Translations under genes and position numbers: made by a program
Part shown: positions 16,201 to 23,049 of the stretch, piece by piece
Layout: every line of letters starts with the position of its first letter
How positions within the stretch are numbered: the first letter of the stretch is position 1
Source of the DNA: Bradyrhizobium jicamae
Lineage (GTDB): Bacteria; Pseudomonadota; Alphaproteobacteria; Rhizobiales; Xanthobacteraceae
NCBI RefSeq assembly: GCF_018130695.1
Contig: NZ_JAFCJX010000004.1
Coordinates: forward strand, 248,001-312,000
Length of the DNA: 64,000 nucleotides
Reading direction: 5' to 3'
The notes under the pieces: generated by a model
Told to the model about the DNA's origin: nothing
Databases searched by the model: none
What the model saw: only the letters and a program-made list of their open reading frames with translations

Positions 16201-17534
16201 GCTGGAAGGCGGATGCTGCGATCCAGGGTCTCGGTCGAACCAACCGGACCAATCAGGCGCAGCCGCCGCTGTTTCGGCCGATCGCGACCGACGTGAAGGC
16301 CGAAAAGCGCTTTCTCAGCACCATTGCCCGCCGGCTCGACACGTTGGGGGCCATCACGCGCGGCCAGCGCCAGACCGGAGGGCAGGGTCTATTCCGGCCG
16401 GAGGACAATCTCGAAAGTCAGTACGGGCGCGATGCGTTGCGTCAACTCTACACGCTGCTCGTCCGAGGCAAGGTCGAAGGTTGCTCGCTCGAGAGGTTCG
16501 AGGATGCGACCGGCCTGAAACTGACGGATATCAATGGCCTTAGGGATGACCTGCCGCCGATCACGACCTTCCTGAACAGGTTATTGGCGCTCACCATTGA
16601 CCTGCAGAATGTCCTGTTCACCGCCTTCGAGCAGCTCTTGACCGCTCGGATCGAAGGCGCGGTTGCATCCGGCACCTACGACGTGGGGTTGGAAACCCTC
16701 CGTGCCGAGAGCTTTGTCGTCACCGACCGGCGGACGATCTATGACCATCCGGGGACCGGCGCCGAGACCCGGCTGCTCACGGTCGCCCAGCGCCAGCGCA
16801 ATCATCCGGTGAGTCTGGATGATGCTCTTGCTCGTCTTTCCGATCGTCGGGCCGTCCTGCTCGTCAATGAGCGCTCGAGACGAGCTGCCGTGCAGGTCCC
16901 CGCGGCGAGCGTCATGCTCGATGACGGCGAGATCGAGCGGCGCGTCCGTCTGATCCGGCCGATGGATCAGCACACGGTCCCCTTGACCACCATGGCCGAA
17001 AGTCATTGGGACGAAGCGGATCGTGAACGCTTTGCCTCGACCTGGCTGGCGGAGCTTGCCGAGGTGCCCGAGTTCACGGAAACCACGATCCACGTTGTGG
17101 CGGGCTTGCTGTTACCGATCTGGAAGCGGTTGCCGAACGAGTCGACCCGCGTCTATCGGCTCCAAACCGATGCGGGCGAACGCATCATCGGACGCAAGGT
17201 CTCTGCTGTCTGGGTCGCAAGCGTCCTTGCGGCGGACGCGCCTTCGCTGACGCCGGATGCTGCCTTTGCCGCGCTGGTGGAAGGACGGACCGTCCTCGAT
17301 CTAACGGAGGGCCTCCAGCTTCGTCGAGTCCGGGTGATGGGTGCATATCGCATCGAGCTGTCGGGATTCAACGACACGATGCGCGATCGCCTCCGTGCTT
17401 ACGGCCTCTTTGGGGAGATCATCTCCTGGAAGCTGCGCATGTTCGTACCCACGGACGCGAGCGGCATTGAGGTCCTGTCGAGGGTGCTCGACACCTATCC
17501 GGTTACGGGCGTCAGTGAGCGGGAGGCCGCGTGA
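13212..17534 (+). CDS. strawberry-notch-like methylase/helicase fusion protein, 1440 aa
   Basis: The N-terminal region is a methyltransferase-like fold with LEPSAGTGLLAI near residue 150 (SAM-binding motif I) and NPPFS near 213 (motif IV of N6-adenine methylases). The central SNF2/SF2 helicase has a modified Walker A, GDGTGAGKGRQ, near residue 501 and DESHAM near 610, with Sno-type AAA features (AVWISKSDKLIEDAQRDW). The C-terminal part carries the helicase C lobe (GRSYHAELSARNRRLRVHYLLEPGWKADAAIQGLGRTNRTNQ). Such proteins are carried by phages, plasmids and ICEs and are thought to help entering DNA by modification or remodelling; biochemical proof is thin. Its stop overlaps the start of the Toprim gene by one base, so they form an operon. 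Confidence 0.9.
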   Translation: MTESLAGGAAAAPLSMRAAATLTSAAFRAARQLLTDLERGRRIDAAVLRGAMEAAFGTSDATGAWNWKTAYDVCEAATVLFLRKFGPAMRAKAGSTAAMLPMLAKIASCLPTHTRRSEDSQAFQQFSTPIPLGLVACTAAGITPADRVLEPSAGTGLLAILAELAGGSLILNELAEGRASLLDHLFANVEVTRFDAAQINDHLDACVVPSVVLMNPPFSAVANVDRRMADAAFRHIASALARLYDGGRLVAIAGAGLGPDNPARTDAFVRLQERGRVVFSAAIDGSVYAKHGTQMDTRLLVIDKLPAADPKVFPASQGMAGDVATLLNWVTQHVPPRLPVAAPVVADVIRRPAMSRSSGAAAPRAPFTSGGAAPEGIELTYETVEWSPPEGARLTDALYEEYGLQSIRIPGSYAHPTKLVQSAAMASVAPPKPSYRPHLPSSLVADGVLSDAQIESVIYAGEAHAEFLAGSWTVDATFDLVAAARDDAEDAVRFRRGWFLGDGTGAGKGRQVAGILLDNWLKGRRRAVWISKSDKLIEDAQRDWSALGMERLLVTPLSRFRQGTPIRLSEGVLFATYATLRTDERGEKLSRVSQIVEWLGSDFDGVIVFDESHAMQNAVGGKGERGDQAASQHGRAGLRLQHALPNARVVYVSATGATTVHNLAYAQRLGLWGGADFPFATRAEFVEAIEQGGVAAMEVLARDLKALGLYAARSLSYEGVEYELLEHQLTPEQVRIYDAYASAFSVIHNNLDAAMRAAHITGETGTLNGQAKSAARSAFESAKQRFFGHLLTSMKTPSLIRSIDRDLDAGHAAVIQIVSTGEALMERRLAEISTEDWGDVQVDITPREYVLDYLAHSFPVQLYEPFTDSEGNLCSRPVYRNGQPVESREAVARRNRLIEKLASLPPVPGALDQIVQRFGTDTVAEVTGRSRRVIRKGDRLVVENRAGSANLAETSAFMDDVKRILVFSDAGGTGRSYHAELSARNRRLRVHYLLEPGWKADAAIQGLGRTNRTNQAQPPLFRPIATDVKAEKRFLSTIARRLDTLGAITRGQRQTGGQGLFRPEDNLESQYGRDALRQLYTLLVRGKVEGCSLERFEDATGLKLTDINGLRDDLPPITTFLNRLLALTIDLQNVLFTAFEQLLTARIEGAVASGTYDVGLETLRAESFVVTDRRTIYDHPGTGAETRLLTVAQRQRNHPVSLDDALARLSDRRAVLLVNERSRRAAVQVPAASVMLDDGEIERRVRLIRPMDQHTVPLTTMAESHWDEADRERFASTWLAELAEVPEFTETTIHVVAGLLLPIWKRLPNESTRVYRLQTDAGERIIGRKVSAVWVASVLAADAPSLTPDAAFAALVEGRTVLDLTEGLQLRRVRVMGAYRIELSGFNDTMRDRLRAYGLFGEIISWKLRMFVPTDASGIEVLSRVLDTYPVTGVSEREAA

Positions 17535-18595
17535 TGTCCGGCGATATCTCCGAGCTGGCACGCCGCCTCGCGCGCGAGGCCGAGGCGGTGTGCCGACACT
17601 ATCTCCCCAATGGTAAGCGGGCGGGGCGGTACTGGGTGGTGGGCGACGTCCACAACACCCCGGGCCGCTCGTTATTTGTGCGGCTCCAAGAATCGTCGAA
17701 GGGCCCCGCCGGCAAATGGACCGATGCCGCGACCGGGGAGCATGGCGATCTCCTCGACATCATCCGCGAAAGCCTTGCCTTGCGAGACTTTCGCGAGGTC
17801 GCCGAGGAGGCGAGGCGCTTTCTGAAGCTGCCTCGTTCTGAGGAGCAATCACTCCCGAGACCCGTTCGTCTAGTCGTGCCGGCCGGATCGCAAGAAGCCG
17901 CCCGTCGACTTTTTGCGATATCCGGTCCGATCGAAGGGACGTTGGTGGAAACGTATTTGCAACGTCGTGGAATAAGCCAAATCCAGCATGGTGGTAGCCT
18001 GCGCTTCCACCCACGTTGCTACTACCGACCGGACGAGCATTTGCCGACTGAAACGTGGCCGGCGATGATAGGCTCTGTCACGGACCTCGAGGGACGGATC
18101 ACCGGCGTGCATCGCACCTGGCTCGATCCACACGGCTTTGATCGCGTGCGGCTCGGCAAGGCCCCGATCGACACGCCACGACGGGCCATGGGCGACCTGC
18201 TTGGTAACGCCGTTCGCTTCGGCGTGGTGGACGACGTGCTCGCTGCGGGCGAGGGCATCGAGACCATGCTGTCGCTGCGTTATGTACTGCCGACCTTGCC
18301 CATGACCGCTGCTCTCTCGGCCAATCACCTCTCAGCCATGTTGCTGCCCTCTGGCCTACGCCGACTCTATATCGCCCGCGACGCAGATGCCGCCGGAGAC
18401 GCCGTACAGGCAGTTCTCGCCCAGCGCGCGGAGGACGCCGGCATTGAAGCGATCGCCTTGTCGCCTCGGCTGGGCGACTTCAACGAAGATCTGCACATCT
18501 TCGGCCTCGATGCCCTCCGAGCAGCGTTGCTACTTCAACTCGTACCGGAGGACGTCGTTCGTTTCCTGCATTCGTCGACGGCAACCGCGGAATAG
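17534..18595 (+). CDS. Toprim-domain protein (DUF7146/primase-like)
   Basis: 353 residues from ATG 17534 (a GTG three bases earlier is an alternative). The N-terminal region (ELARRLAREAEAVCRHYLPNGKRAGRYWVVGDV, then GPAGKWTDAATGEHGDLLDII) is like the zinc-free DUF7146 primase-helper domain of mobile elements. The C-terminal Toprim domain contains AAGEGIETMLSL with the catalytic Glu near residue 238 and YIARDADAAGDAV with the acidic DxD near 285. Toprim proteins make primers or cut DNA; here a role in converting the transferred single strand to duplex is plausible. The gene is coupled to the strawberry-notch gene by TGATG. Confidence 0.87.
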   Translation: MSGDISELARRLAREAEAVCRHYLPNGKRAGRYWVVGDVHNTPGRSLFVRLQESSKGPAGKWTDAATGEHGDLLDIIRESLALRDFREVAEEARRFLKLPRSEEQSLPRPVRLVVPAGSQEAARRLFAISGPIEGTLVETYLQRRGISQIQHGGSLRFHPRCYYRPDEHLPTETWPAMIGSVTDLEGRITGVHRTWLDPHGFDRVRLGKAPIDTPRRAMGDLLGNAVRFGVVDDVLAAGEGIETMLSLRYVLPTLPMTAALSANHLSAMLLPSGLRRLYIARDADAAGDAVQAVLAQRAEDAGIEAIALSPRLGDFNEDLHIFGLDALRAALLLQLVPEDVVRFLHSSTATAE

Positions 18596-18923
18596 CCCCG
18601 GCAATTCGATGGGCGTCGACAGGTCGGTCGCGGTGCGGCCACTGCCGGAAGAGGACGCGACCACGGCCTTCTAGAGGGCGATCAGACGGCAAGCGGCTCG
18701 GGCCGGCAATGGCTACGCCCGGCTATTTTCCGCCGCGCGCCGGCCATGAGAACACATTATTTAACTGGCCGGCGCGCTTTGCATCGCGAAGCAAAATAGC
18801 CGGCCTCCGCCATCCTCCGCTACCGCTTCGGCCCTTGCGGGTTCTGGCCCGTTCCGCCCGCCGTCTGAGTGATCGCCACGAAGGCCGCGATGGGCGCGGC
18901 CGATCCGGCAAAGGATCCCTCCA
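18596..18923. other. 328-bp gap with nested palindrome
   Basis: No gene is supported. The dominant structure is the nested palindrome at 18719-18803. The part next to the DUF2493 start is GC-rich and may form further stems (GGCCGCGATGGGCGCGGCC, 18884-18902). Confidence 0.5.
18719..18803. repeat. nested 11 bp + 11 bp palindrome upstream of DUF2493
   Basis: The outer arms CCGGCTATTTT (18719-18729) and AAAATAGCCGG (18793-18803) are perfect inverted repeats. The inner arms GCGCGCCGGCC (18735-18745) and GGCCGGCGCGC (18767-18777) are also perfect, around a 21-base AT-rich loop. Between inner and outer right arms lies GCTTTGCATCGCGAAGC, itself nearly palindromic. It may be an RNA leader, a protein site or a single-strand origin. 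Confidence 0.8.
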
Positions 18924-19847
18924 ATGACCGACCACGACGACATCGAAGCGCCGCACGCTTCTTCTCCGACCGATCACATCCTCACGGAATTGCAGCTCTT
19001 CGGCTACCGTCCCTTCGACGACCAGCCCGATCCACGGCCACTTCCCGAGGGCAAGATCGTCGCCGGGGCCGTTGCCGACATCTTTGATGCCCTGGTCGCA
19101 ACATTGAGCGACACACGGCTCGAGCCGGACCTTGCCGATCTGCTCTGGTCGACTGTCAACCTGTTCCATCGTGCCGTTGACCGCATCGGGCGCCAACTTG
19201 ACGACAACGAACAGGCGCAGCAGAAGAGCCAGCGCGAGCAGGACGGCTCCGAAATTCGATCGGTCGAACTCGAGCGCGTGACGGCGGAAGGCATCACATT
19301 GATCGAGCGGCGCGACTGCCTGGAGCTCTTCCGCGACCAGGCCATCGAGCGCTTTGAGACACACACCGGCTCATTCTGGCGCCCTCGATCGGGATCGCTG
19401 GTCAACCACCGAACGCTGACCGCAGCGATGATCGACTCCCGCGACTTCATCGCCGCCAAGCGCCGCGCCGAGACCGAGGTCATGTTGCCACCAGGACCGA
19501 AGATCGCACTCACGGGAGGGCTCGACTTCAACGACCATCATCTGATCTGGGATCGCCTCGACAAGGTTCACGCCAAGCATCCCGACATGGTCCTCCTCCA
19601 CGGCGGCTCACCCAAGGGGGCCGAATTGATCGCCTCCAAATGGGCGACCACCCGCAAGGTGCCCCAAATCGCCTTCAAGCCCGACTGGACGAAACATGCC
19701 AAGGCAGCACCTTTCAAGCGCAACGATGCCATACTCGAAATCCTACCGATCGGCGTCATGCACTTCCCGGGCACTGGAATCCAGGACAACATGGCCGATA
19801 AAGCAAAGCGGCTCGGCATCCCGGTCTGGATGTTCGGCGGCGCGTGA
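18924..19847 (+). CDS. DUF2493 (SLOG-superfamily) protein
   Basis: 307 residues. The N-terminal 180 residues are helical and acidic (family-specific extension, with HILTELQLFGYRPFDDQPDPRPLPEG near residue 18). The C-terminal third is the DUF2493 domain: ALTGGLDFNDHHLIWDRLDKV, then MVLLHGGSPKGAELIASKWA, where the HGG loop is the likely nucleotide-binding site. DUF2493 belongs to the SLOG/Rossmann-like group that binds nucleotide-derived ligands. Proteins like this are conserved in rhizobial ICEs directly after the Toprim gene; their role is not known. It stands behind the nested palindrome at 18719, which may control it. Confidence 0.85.
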   Translation: MTDHDDIEAPHASSPTDHILTELQLFGYRPFDDQPDPRPLPEGKIVAGAVADIFDALVATLSDTRLEPDLADLLWSTVNLFHRAVDRIGRQLDDNEQAQQKSQREQDGSEIRSVELERVTAEGITLIERRDCLELFRDQAIERFETHTGSFWRPRSGSLVNHRTLTAAMIDSRDFIAAKRRAETEVMLPPGPKIALTGGLDFNDHHLIWDRLDKVHAKHPDMVLLHGGSPKGAELIASKWATTRKVPQIAFKPDWTKHAKAAPFKRNDAILEILPIGVMHFPGTGIQDNMADKAKRLGIPVWMFGGA

Positions 19848-19987
19848 GCGCAGTCTGCTCGACCGAAGTCTTTGAGGCGAAATTGCTCACGCCGCAACTC
19901 CGCCTCGTTTCGGTCTCATATCCAGAGTTGCGCCGTGGTGGTGGTGGAAGGCGCAACCGGTACATCTATGCACATGGAGCCACCACC

Positions 19988-20437
19988 ATGCTCGCTATTG
20001 GGCTTGTTCTCAACACACTCGGCATCGGCCTGTTCTGCTGGGCGATTTTCGCGCTCGCAGTGTATGCCCTCCCGTTTTTCATCGCGCTGAGTATCGGGAT
20101 GATAGCGTTTCAGAGCGGCGCTGGCCTCATAGGTGCGCTGCTTATCGCGACGGCCGGCGGAGCGCTGACGCTCGTCATCGGCCAAGTCGCCGTCGCAATT
20201 ACCCGGTCCTTTGCCTTGCGCATCGCAATCGCGACGGCATTTGCTATTCCCGCCGCCGTTGCGGGCTATCATGTGGTGTTCGCCTTGTCCCAGATCGGGG
20301 CGCCTTCGTTGGCTTGGCGTGAGGTCTTCGCTTGTCTGGGCGCGGTTTGCATTGGCGTCATGTCATGGACGCGCTTGATCGTTCTGGTGGAGACCCGCCA
20401 GTTCGAGCCGGGTGGGGTAGCGGAGAGTCCATCCTAA
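19988..20437 (+). CDS. small membrane protein, 149 aa
   Basis: I use the ATG at 19988 (MLAIGLVLNTLGIGLFCWAIFAL), which has GGAG 8 bases upstream; the frame extends upstream to an ATG overlapping the DUF2493 stop, but that part is not membrane-like. Four to five hydrophobic helices can be seen at about residues 3-22, 24-45, 52-78, 86-108 and 117-135. The C-terminal tail is short and hydrophilic. No family is recognised. It may act at the membrane during conjugation, but nothing in the sequence shows that. Confidence 0.6.
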   Translation: MLAIGLVLNTLGIGLFCWAIFALAVYALPFFIALSIGMIAFQSGAGLIGALLIATAGGALTLVIGQVAVAITRSFALRIAIATAFAIPAAVAGYHVVFALSQIGAPSLAWREVFACLGAVCIGVMSWTRLIVLVETRQFEPGGVAESPS

Positions 20438-20532
20438 CCAGTTCTTACGGCCGGAAGGCCCGAGGGATGTCCGTTTATCGCCTTCATCGTCGAAAACGTA
20501 GATCGGCGCGCTGAAACGGGGGACGGTCGAGA
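20438..20532 (-). pseudogene. decayed DUF736 C-terminal remnant
   Basis: Read on the minus strand this stretch gives VPRFSAPIYVFDDEGDKRT followed by GRKNW. That matches the C-terminal third of the intact DUF736 protein encoded at 21015-21335 (PSFNAPIYANLFDDEGGEGYT, then RPRKNGE). No start or N-terminal half remains, so it is an inverted, partial second copy. Confidence 0.45.
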
Positions 20533-21014
20533 CCGAGCGCGGGAGAGGCAGTCCTCCTCGGAGCTCCTCGATCAAGCCGCCGGCATTTCGGCCTGGCTCA
20601 CGCAGCCGCGGCGGAGCGGTGTTGCCTCGATCCGTTCTTGGGAGGCGATACCACCCTTTGCAGTAGATTGTTTCTCTTTCTGCGCTGAATCGTTCCGACC
20701 TCTTGTTCATCAAAACCGAGATAAGCCACGTCTTCTCCCGAGATTGCGGTTCAGCACGCGGACGCACGTGGCCTCGTTGATGGCTTGATCTGGCCGAAGA
20801 CCGGCTTCGCCTCGATCGTCTGAGCCGCAACGCCGTTGCTGCGACTTTCTTCCCCTGGGCTTTGCCCATTCCTCGCGAGACAAGAAAGTCGCTGCACCGG
20901 CGTCCTCCGCTGCGCTCCGGCCCGCGAGCGGGTGCGTCGCCGATCGTCTTCGGCCTTCAGATCGCCATCGAGGCCGCGGTGGTCGCGGGCTCGAAACACA
21001 ACTGGAGAAGTGAC
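20533..21014. other. 482-bp gap before DUF736, no gene
   Basis: Open frames on both strands are Arg/Ser-rich. The last 60 bases have a possible stem (CGAGGCC...GGGCTCG, 20968-20993) ahead of the DUF736 ribosome site GGAGAAG. It is likely the leader and promoter region of DUF736. Confidence 0.4.
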
Positions 21015-21335
21015 ATGGCTAACATCGGTTCTTTCAAGAAGGTCGGCAACGATTTCCAGGGCGAGATCGTCACTCTGAGCCTGCAGGCCAAGGGCGTCCG
21101 CATCGTCGCCGAGACCAATCGCTCCAACGACAACGCTCCCAGCCACCGCATCTACGTGGGCCGTGCCCAGATCGGGGCCGCCTGGTCGAAGCGCTCCGAG
21201 GAGGGCCGCGATTACCTCTCGCTCAAGCTCGACGATCCCTCCTTCAACGCACCGATCTACGCGAACCTGTTCGACGACGAAGGCGGAGAGGGCTACACGC
21301 TCCTGTGGTCCCGGCCGCGCAAGAACGGCGAGTAA
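21015..21335 (+). CDS. DUF736 domain protein
   Basis: 106 residues from ATG 21015 with GGAGAAG 4 bases before. The family signature is clear: MANIGSFKKVGNDFQGEIVTLSL at the start, APSHRIYVGRAQIGAAW in the middle and FNAPIYANLFDDEGGEGYTLLWSR near the end. DUF736 proteins are small beta-rich proteins almost confined to plasmids and ICEs of Alphaproteobacteria; their function is unknown, though their high copy and good leaders suggest abundant expression after entry. A partial, inverted second copy lies 0.5 kb upstream. A hairpin terminator candidate follows between this gene and the convergent repressor gene. Confidence 0.92.
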   Translation: MANIGSFKKVGNDFQGEIVTLSLQAKGVRIVAETNRSNDNAPSHRIYVGRAQIGAAWSKRSEEGRDYLSLKLDDPSFNAPIYANLFDDEGGEGYTLLWSRPRKNGE

Positions 21336-21348
21336 GAGCGCCCACCAA

Positions 21349-21374
21349 GCCCCGTCCGGTCCGCCGGGCGGGGC
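21349..21374. terminator. hairpin between convergent DUF736 and XRE genes
   Basis: GCCCCGTCCGG (21349-21359) pairs with CCGGGCGGGGC (21364-21374) including one G-T pair, loop of four bases. No U-run follows on either strand, so it may work as a weak or rho-assisted bidirectional terminator. Confidence 0.5.
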
Positions 21375-21398
21375 GCTTCGCCGCAGGCCTGAGGCGGC

Positions 21399-21626
21399 TT
21401 ACGATTTGCTAAGCCGCGCAACCCTTTTGAGCAGGTCTCCGGGTTCGACCCCTAGTGCTTCAGCAATTTGCCCGAGGACGGTGACGCTTGCTGATACGTC
21501 GCCGCGCTCGATGGCGCCGACATAACGGGCGCTTAAACCCGCACGCTCGGCCAGCTCCTCCTGCGTCATTTGTAGATCGTGGCGTTTCCGACGCAGGTTC
21601 ACAGCCATGATCTCTTTGAGATCCAT
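21399..21626 (-). CDS. qseC: XRE-family HTH repressor, QseC-like
   Basis: 75 residues, almost all one helix-turn-helix domain: NLRRKRHDLQMTQEELAERAGLSARYVGAIERGDVS, followed by the dimerisation helices VTVLGQIAEALGVEPGDLL. The size and single-domain form match controller (C) proteins. In ICEMlSym(R7A), QseC is such a C-protein, divergent from the antiactivator gene qseM and acting on two operators. Here the same layout holds: two tandem palindromes lie 21-49 bases upstream of its start, and a DUF2285 gene is divergent. Autorepression plus control of qseM is therefore likely. The symbol is assigned by synteny and motif, not by alignment. Confidence 0.75.
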   Translation of the reverse strand: MDLKEIMAVNLRRKRHDLQMTQEELAERAGLSARYVGAIERGDVSASVTVLGQIAEALGVEPGDLLKRVARLSKS

Positions 21627-21646
21627 GGCGATATGGGAACTGAGCC

Positions 21647-21675
21647 GGAACGATCGTTCTAGGAACGATCGTTCC
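21647..21675. promoter_or_regulatory. two tandem palindromic operators between qseC- and qseM-like genes
   Basis: GGAACGATCGTTC occurs at 21647-21659 and GGAACGATCGTTCC at 21662-21675. Each holds the perfect 12-bp palindrome GAACGATCGTTC, and the centres are 15 bases apart. Two adjacent identical operators are what a C-protein switch uses. Confidence 0.8.
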
Positions 21676-21837
21676 TATTCGCATCCAAATGTGCTAATGA
21701 TGACCACGCTATGCGCGGCCGATCTTTGTCGCGTACTTACCGGAACGGATTCAAAAGAAATCCGGGATTCTACCGGGCAACGTGGGTCTAGCTCGCGACC
21801 AGACCATGGCGTAGGTTCCTGGCATTCCAAAGTGGAT

Positions 21838-22113
21838 ATGATGCAGAAGCCATCCCTCGATCCAGACGTTGCGGACAGTGCGCCGAATGAGCCGGCGCCG
21901 ACGGCCTATGACGAACAGCACGTCGTCACGTACATTCGGCTTCTGCAGGCGGAGGGTGAGGGCGCCGACTGGCGCGAAGTTGCTCGAGTGGTCTTGCATA
22001 TGGACCCAGAGCGAGAGCCAGATCGTGCGCGGCGCGCATATCAGAGTCATCTTGCGCGCGCCAAATGGATGACCGAGCAAGGGCGCCTCTTGCGCGGCAC
22101 CGGCTCGAAATAG
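21838..22113 (+). CDS. qseM: short DUF2285 protein, QseM-like antiactivator
   Basis: 91 residues from the ATG at 21838; the exact start is uncertain because no strong ribosome site is visible. After a Pro/Ala-rich start comes the DUF2285 domain (AYDEQHVVTYIRLLQAEGEGADWREVARVVLHMDPEREPDRARRAYQSHLARAKWM). In R7A, QseM is a stand-alone DUF2285 protein that binds and blocks both the quorum-sensing regulator TraR and the activator FseA, the latter through its own DUF2285 domain. This gene sits between the qseC-like repressor and the split fseA-like gene, the arrangement expected for that switch. No traR or traI homologue is visible in the window. Confidence 0.75.
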   Translation: MMQKPSLDPDVADSAPNEPAPTAYDEQHVVTYIRLLQAEGEGADWREVARVVLHMDPEREPDRARRAYQSHLARAKWMTEQGRLLRGTGSK

Positions 22114-22180
22114 AAGAAAATCGCGGCCGCCGACTTGCAGGCAGAACTATTTTCTTTTGCCAATCAGTGGTCATTCCGGT

Positions 22181-22194
22181 GCACCACGTGGTGC
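22181..22194. promoter_or_regulatory. perfect 14-bp palindrome upstream of fseA-like gene
   Basis: GCACCACGTGGTGC is its own reverse complement, centred about 90 bases before the fseA start. It could be an operator for a LuxR- or TetR-type regulator of fseA. It does not match the classical tra box closely. Confidence 0.5.
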
Positions 22195-22277
22195 CAAACT
22201 AGGGGCTTCCTACAACCGCTTCGTTCATACCTATTGCGCCGCAATCCTTGTTAGCTGCGTGCAATGGGGCGGAAGCA

Positions 22278-22472
22278 ATGCCTGAATTCGACTGGCGGTC
22301 GCCGGAATCTTACAAGAGTCTACAACACGCCGAAATCACCGACATCGCCTGGGAATGCCTCCGCCGCAATGCGGACTATGGGCGCGACTTTGAGGCGATG
22401 ATCGCAAGCAGCCCAGATGGTGAAGTGACCGAGGAATTCAGGAGGAAATGGGGTATCTGCTTTCGCCCATGA
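22278..22472 (+). CDS. fseA: FseA-like activator, first frame (DUF6499 part)
   Basis: 64 residues ending at a TGA at 22470-22472. The content, FDWRSPESYKSL, ITDIAWECLRRNADYGRDF and EEFRRKWGICF, is the DUF6499-type N-terminal domain that in many relatives is continuous with DUF2285. The DUF2285 part lies in the +1 frame directly after TTT at 22461-22463. In ICEMlSym(R7A), FseA is made from two overlapping frames (msi172/msi171) by a programmed +1 ribosomal frameshift and activates rdfS. The same gene order is found here: this pair precedes an excisionase gene. Termination without shifting gives only this short protein. Confidence 0.75.
   Translation: MPEFDWRSPESYKSLQHAEITDIAWECLRRNADYGRDFEAMIASSPDGEVTEEFRRKWGICFRP
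22461..22467 (+). promoter_or_regulatory. candidate +1 ribosomal frameshift site in fseA
   Basis: TTT-C-GCC: a Phe tRNA reading TTT could slip forward one base to TTC, after which GCC CAT GAC continues the DUF2285 frame. The zero-frame stop TGA is two codons beyond TTT-CGC. Position is fixed by where the protein homology changes frame. Confidence 0.6.
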
Positions 22473-23049
22473 CCCACAGAGGTCCTTCGACGAGCAGACG
22501 ATCTTTTGGGCGCCTGAGGTTCTAGCGGCGGTCGTTCCGGTCAAGGTTGCCGGGGCTGCCGATCGCAGTTCAGCGTCTCAACCGCTGCTTGACCTTGCAG
22601 CAGGTCAGGTGCGCCGCGCCGCCGACGGCTGGCACGCCGTGCTGCGCATCGGTTCGGCGGACCACCGTGTCTGGTCCAAGGGCCCGCCGGTGCTCGGCGC
22701 GTCATATGCAGCCGACTTGCCGTTCGACGGCGATTTCGACGCGCGTGCCTATGCAGCCCGGCGGCTGTGGCGCGCGATGAATGGACGCGCGCCGGGGCCT
22801 GCATTTCATCAACTATCGAAACACCGACGCGAACGCTTGAGCGCCGCGATCCGTGCGCTTGATGCTCACAGCGCCGGCGGTAGCTATCGCACGATCGCCG
22901 AGGCGCTGTTCGGAAAAAAGCGCATCCCCGATCGCGCCTGGAAGACGCATGATCTGCGCAATCGAACAATCCGCCTGGTGCAAGGCGGCCTCGCGTTGAT
23001 GCGCGGTGGTTACCGCAAACTTCTGCGGCCTGGGCGCAGGGACGAGTAG
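22465..23049 (+). CDS. fseA: FseA-like activator, second frame (DUF2285 part)
   Basis: The frame is open from before 22465 to TGA at 23047-23049 and has no usable ATG near its beginning; a GTG at 22609 would lose about 48 conserved residues. Read after a +1 shift at 22461-22464 the protein continues AHDPQRSFDEQTIFWAPEVL, the usual link between DUF6499 and DUF2285. The C-terminal domain (HQLSKHRRERLSAAIRALDAH, then GGSYRTIAEALFG and THDLRNRTIRLVQGGLALM) is DUF2285 and ends with a basic GYRKLLRPGRR. The joined product would have about 256 residues. A plain frameshift mutation is the alternative, but the intact downstream frame and the R7A precedent argue for programmed shifting. Confidence 0.72.
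   Translation, partial: AHDPQRSFDEQTIFWAPEVLAAVVPVKVAGAADRSSASQPLLDLAAGQVRRAADGWHAVLRIGSADHRVWSKGPPVLGASYAADLPFDGDFDARAYAARRLWRAMNGRAPGPAFHQLSKHRRERLSAAIRALDAHSAGGSYRTIAEALFGKKRIPDRAWKTHDLRNRTIRLVQGGLALMRGGYRKLLRPGRRDE

Noticed and set aside
20363..20869. A 168-codon minus-strand frame containing the DUF736-like tail
   Set aside because: Only the last part resembles DUF736; the upstream part is Arg-rich noise and there is no plausible start, so it is listed as a remnant.
22465..23049. Independent start of the DUF2285 protein at GTG 22609
   Set aside because: It would discard about 48 residues that match the family linker, and the upstream DUF6499 frame joins it exactly by a +1 shift.
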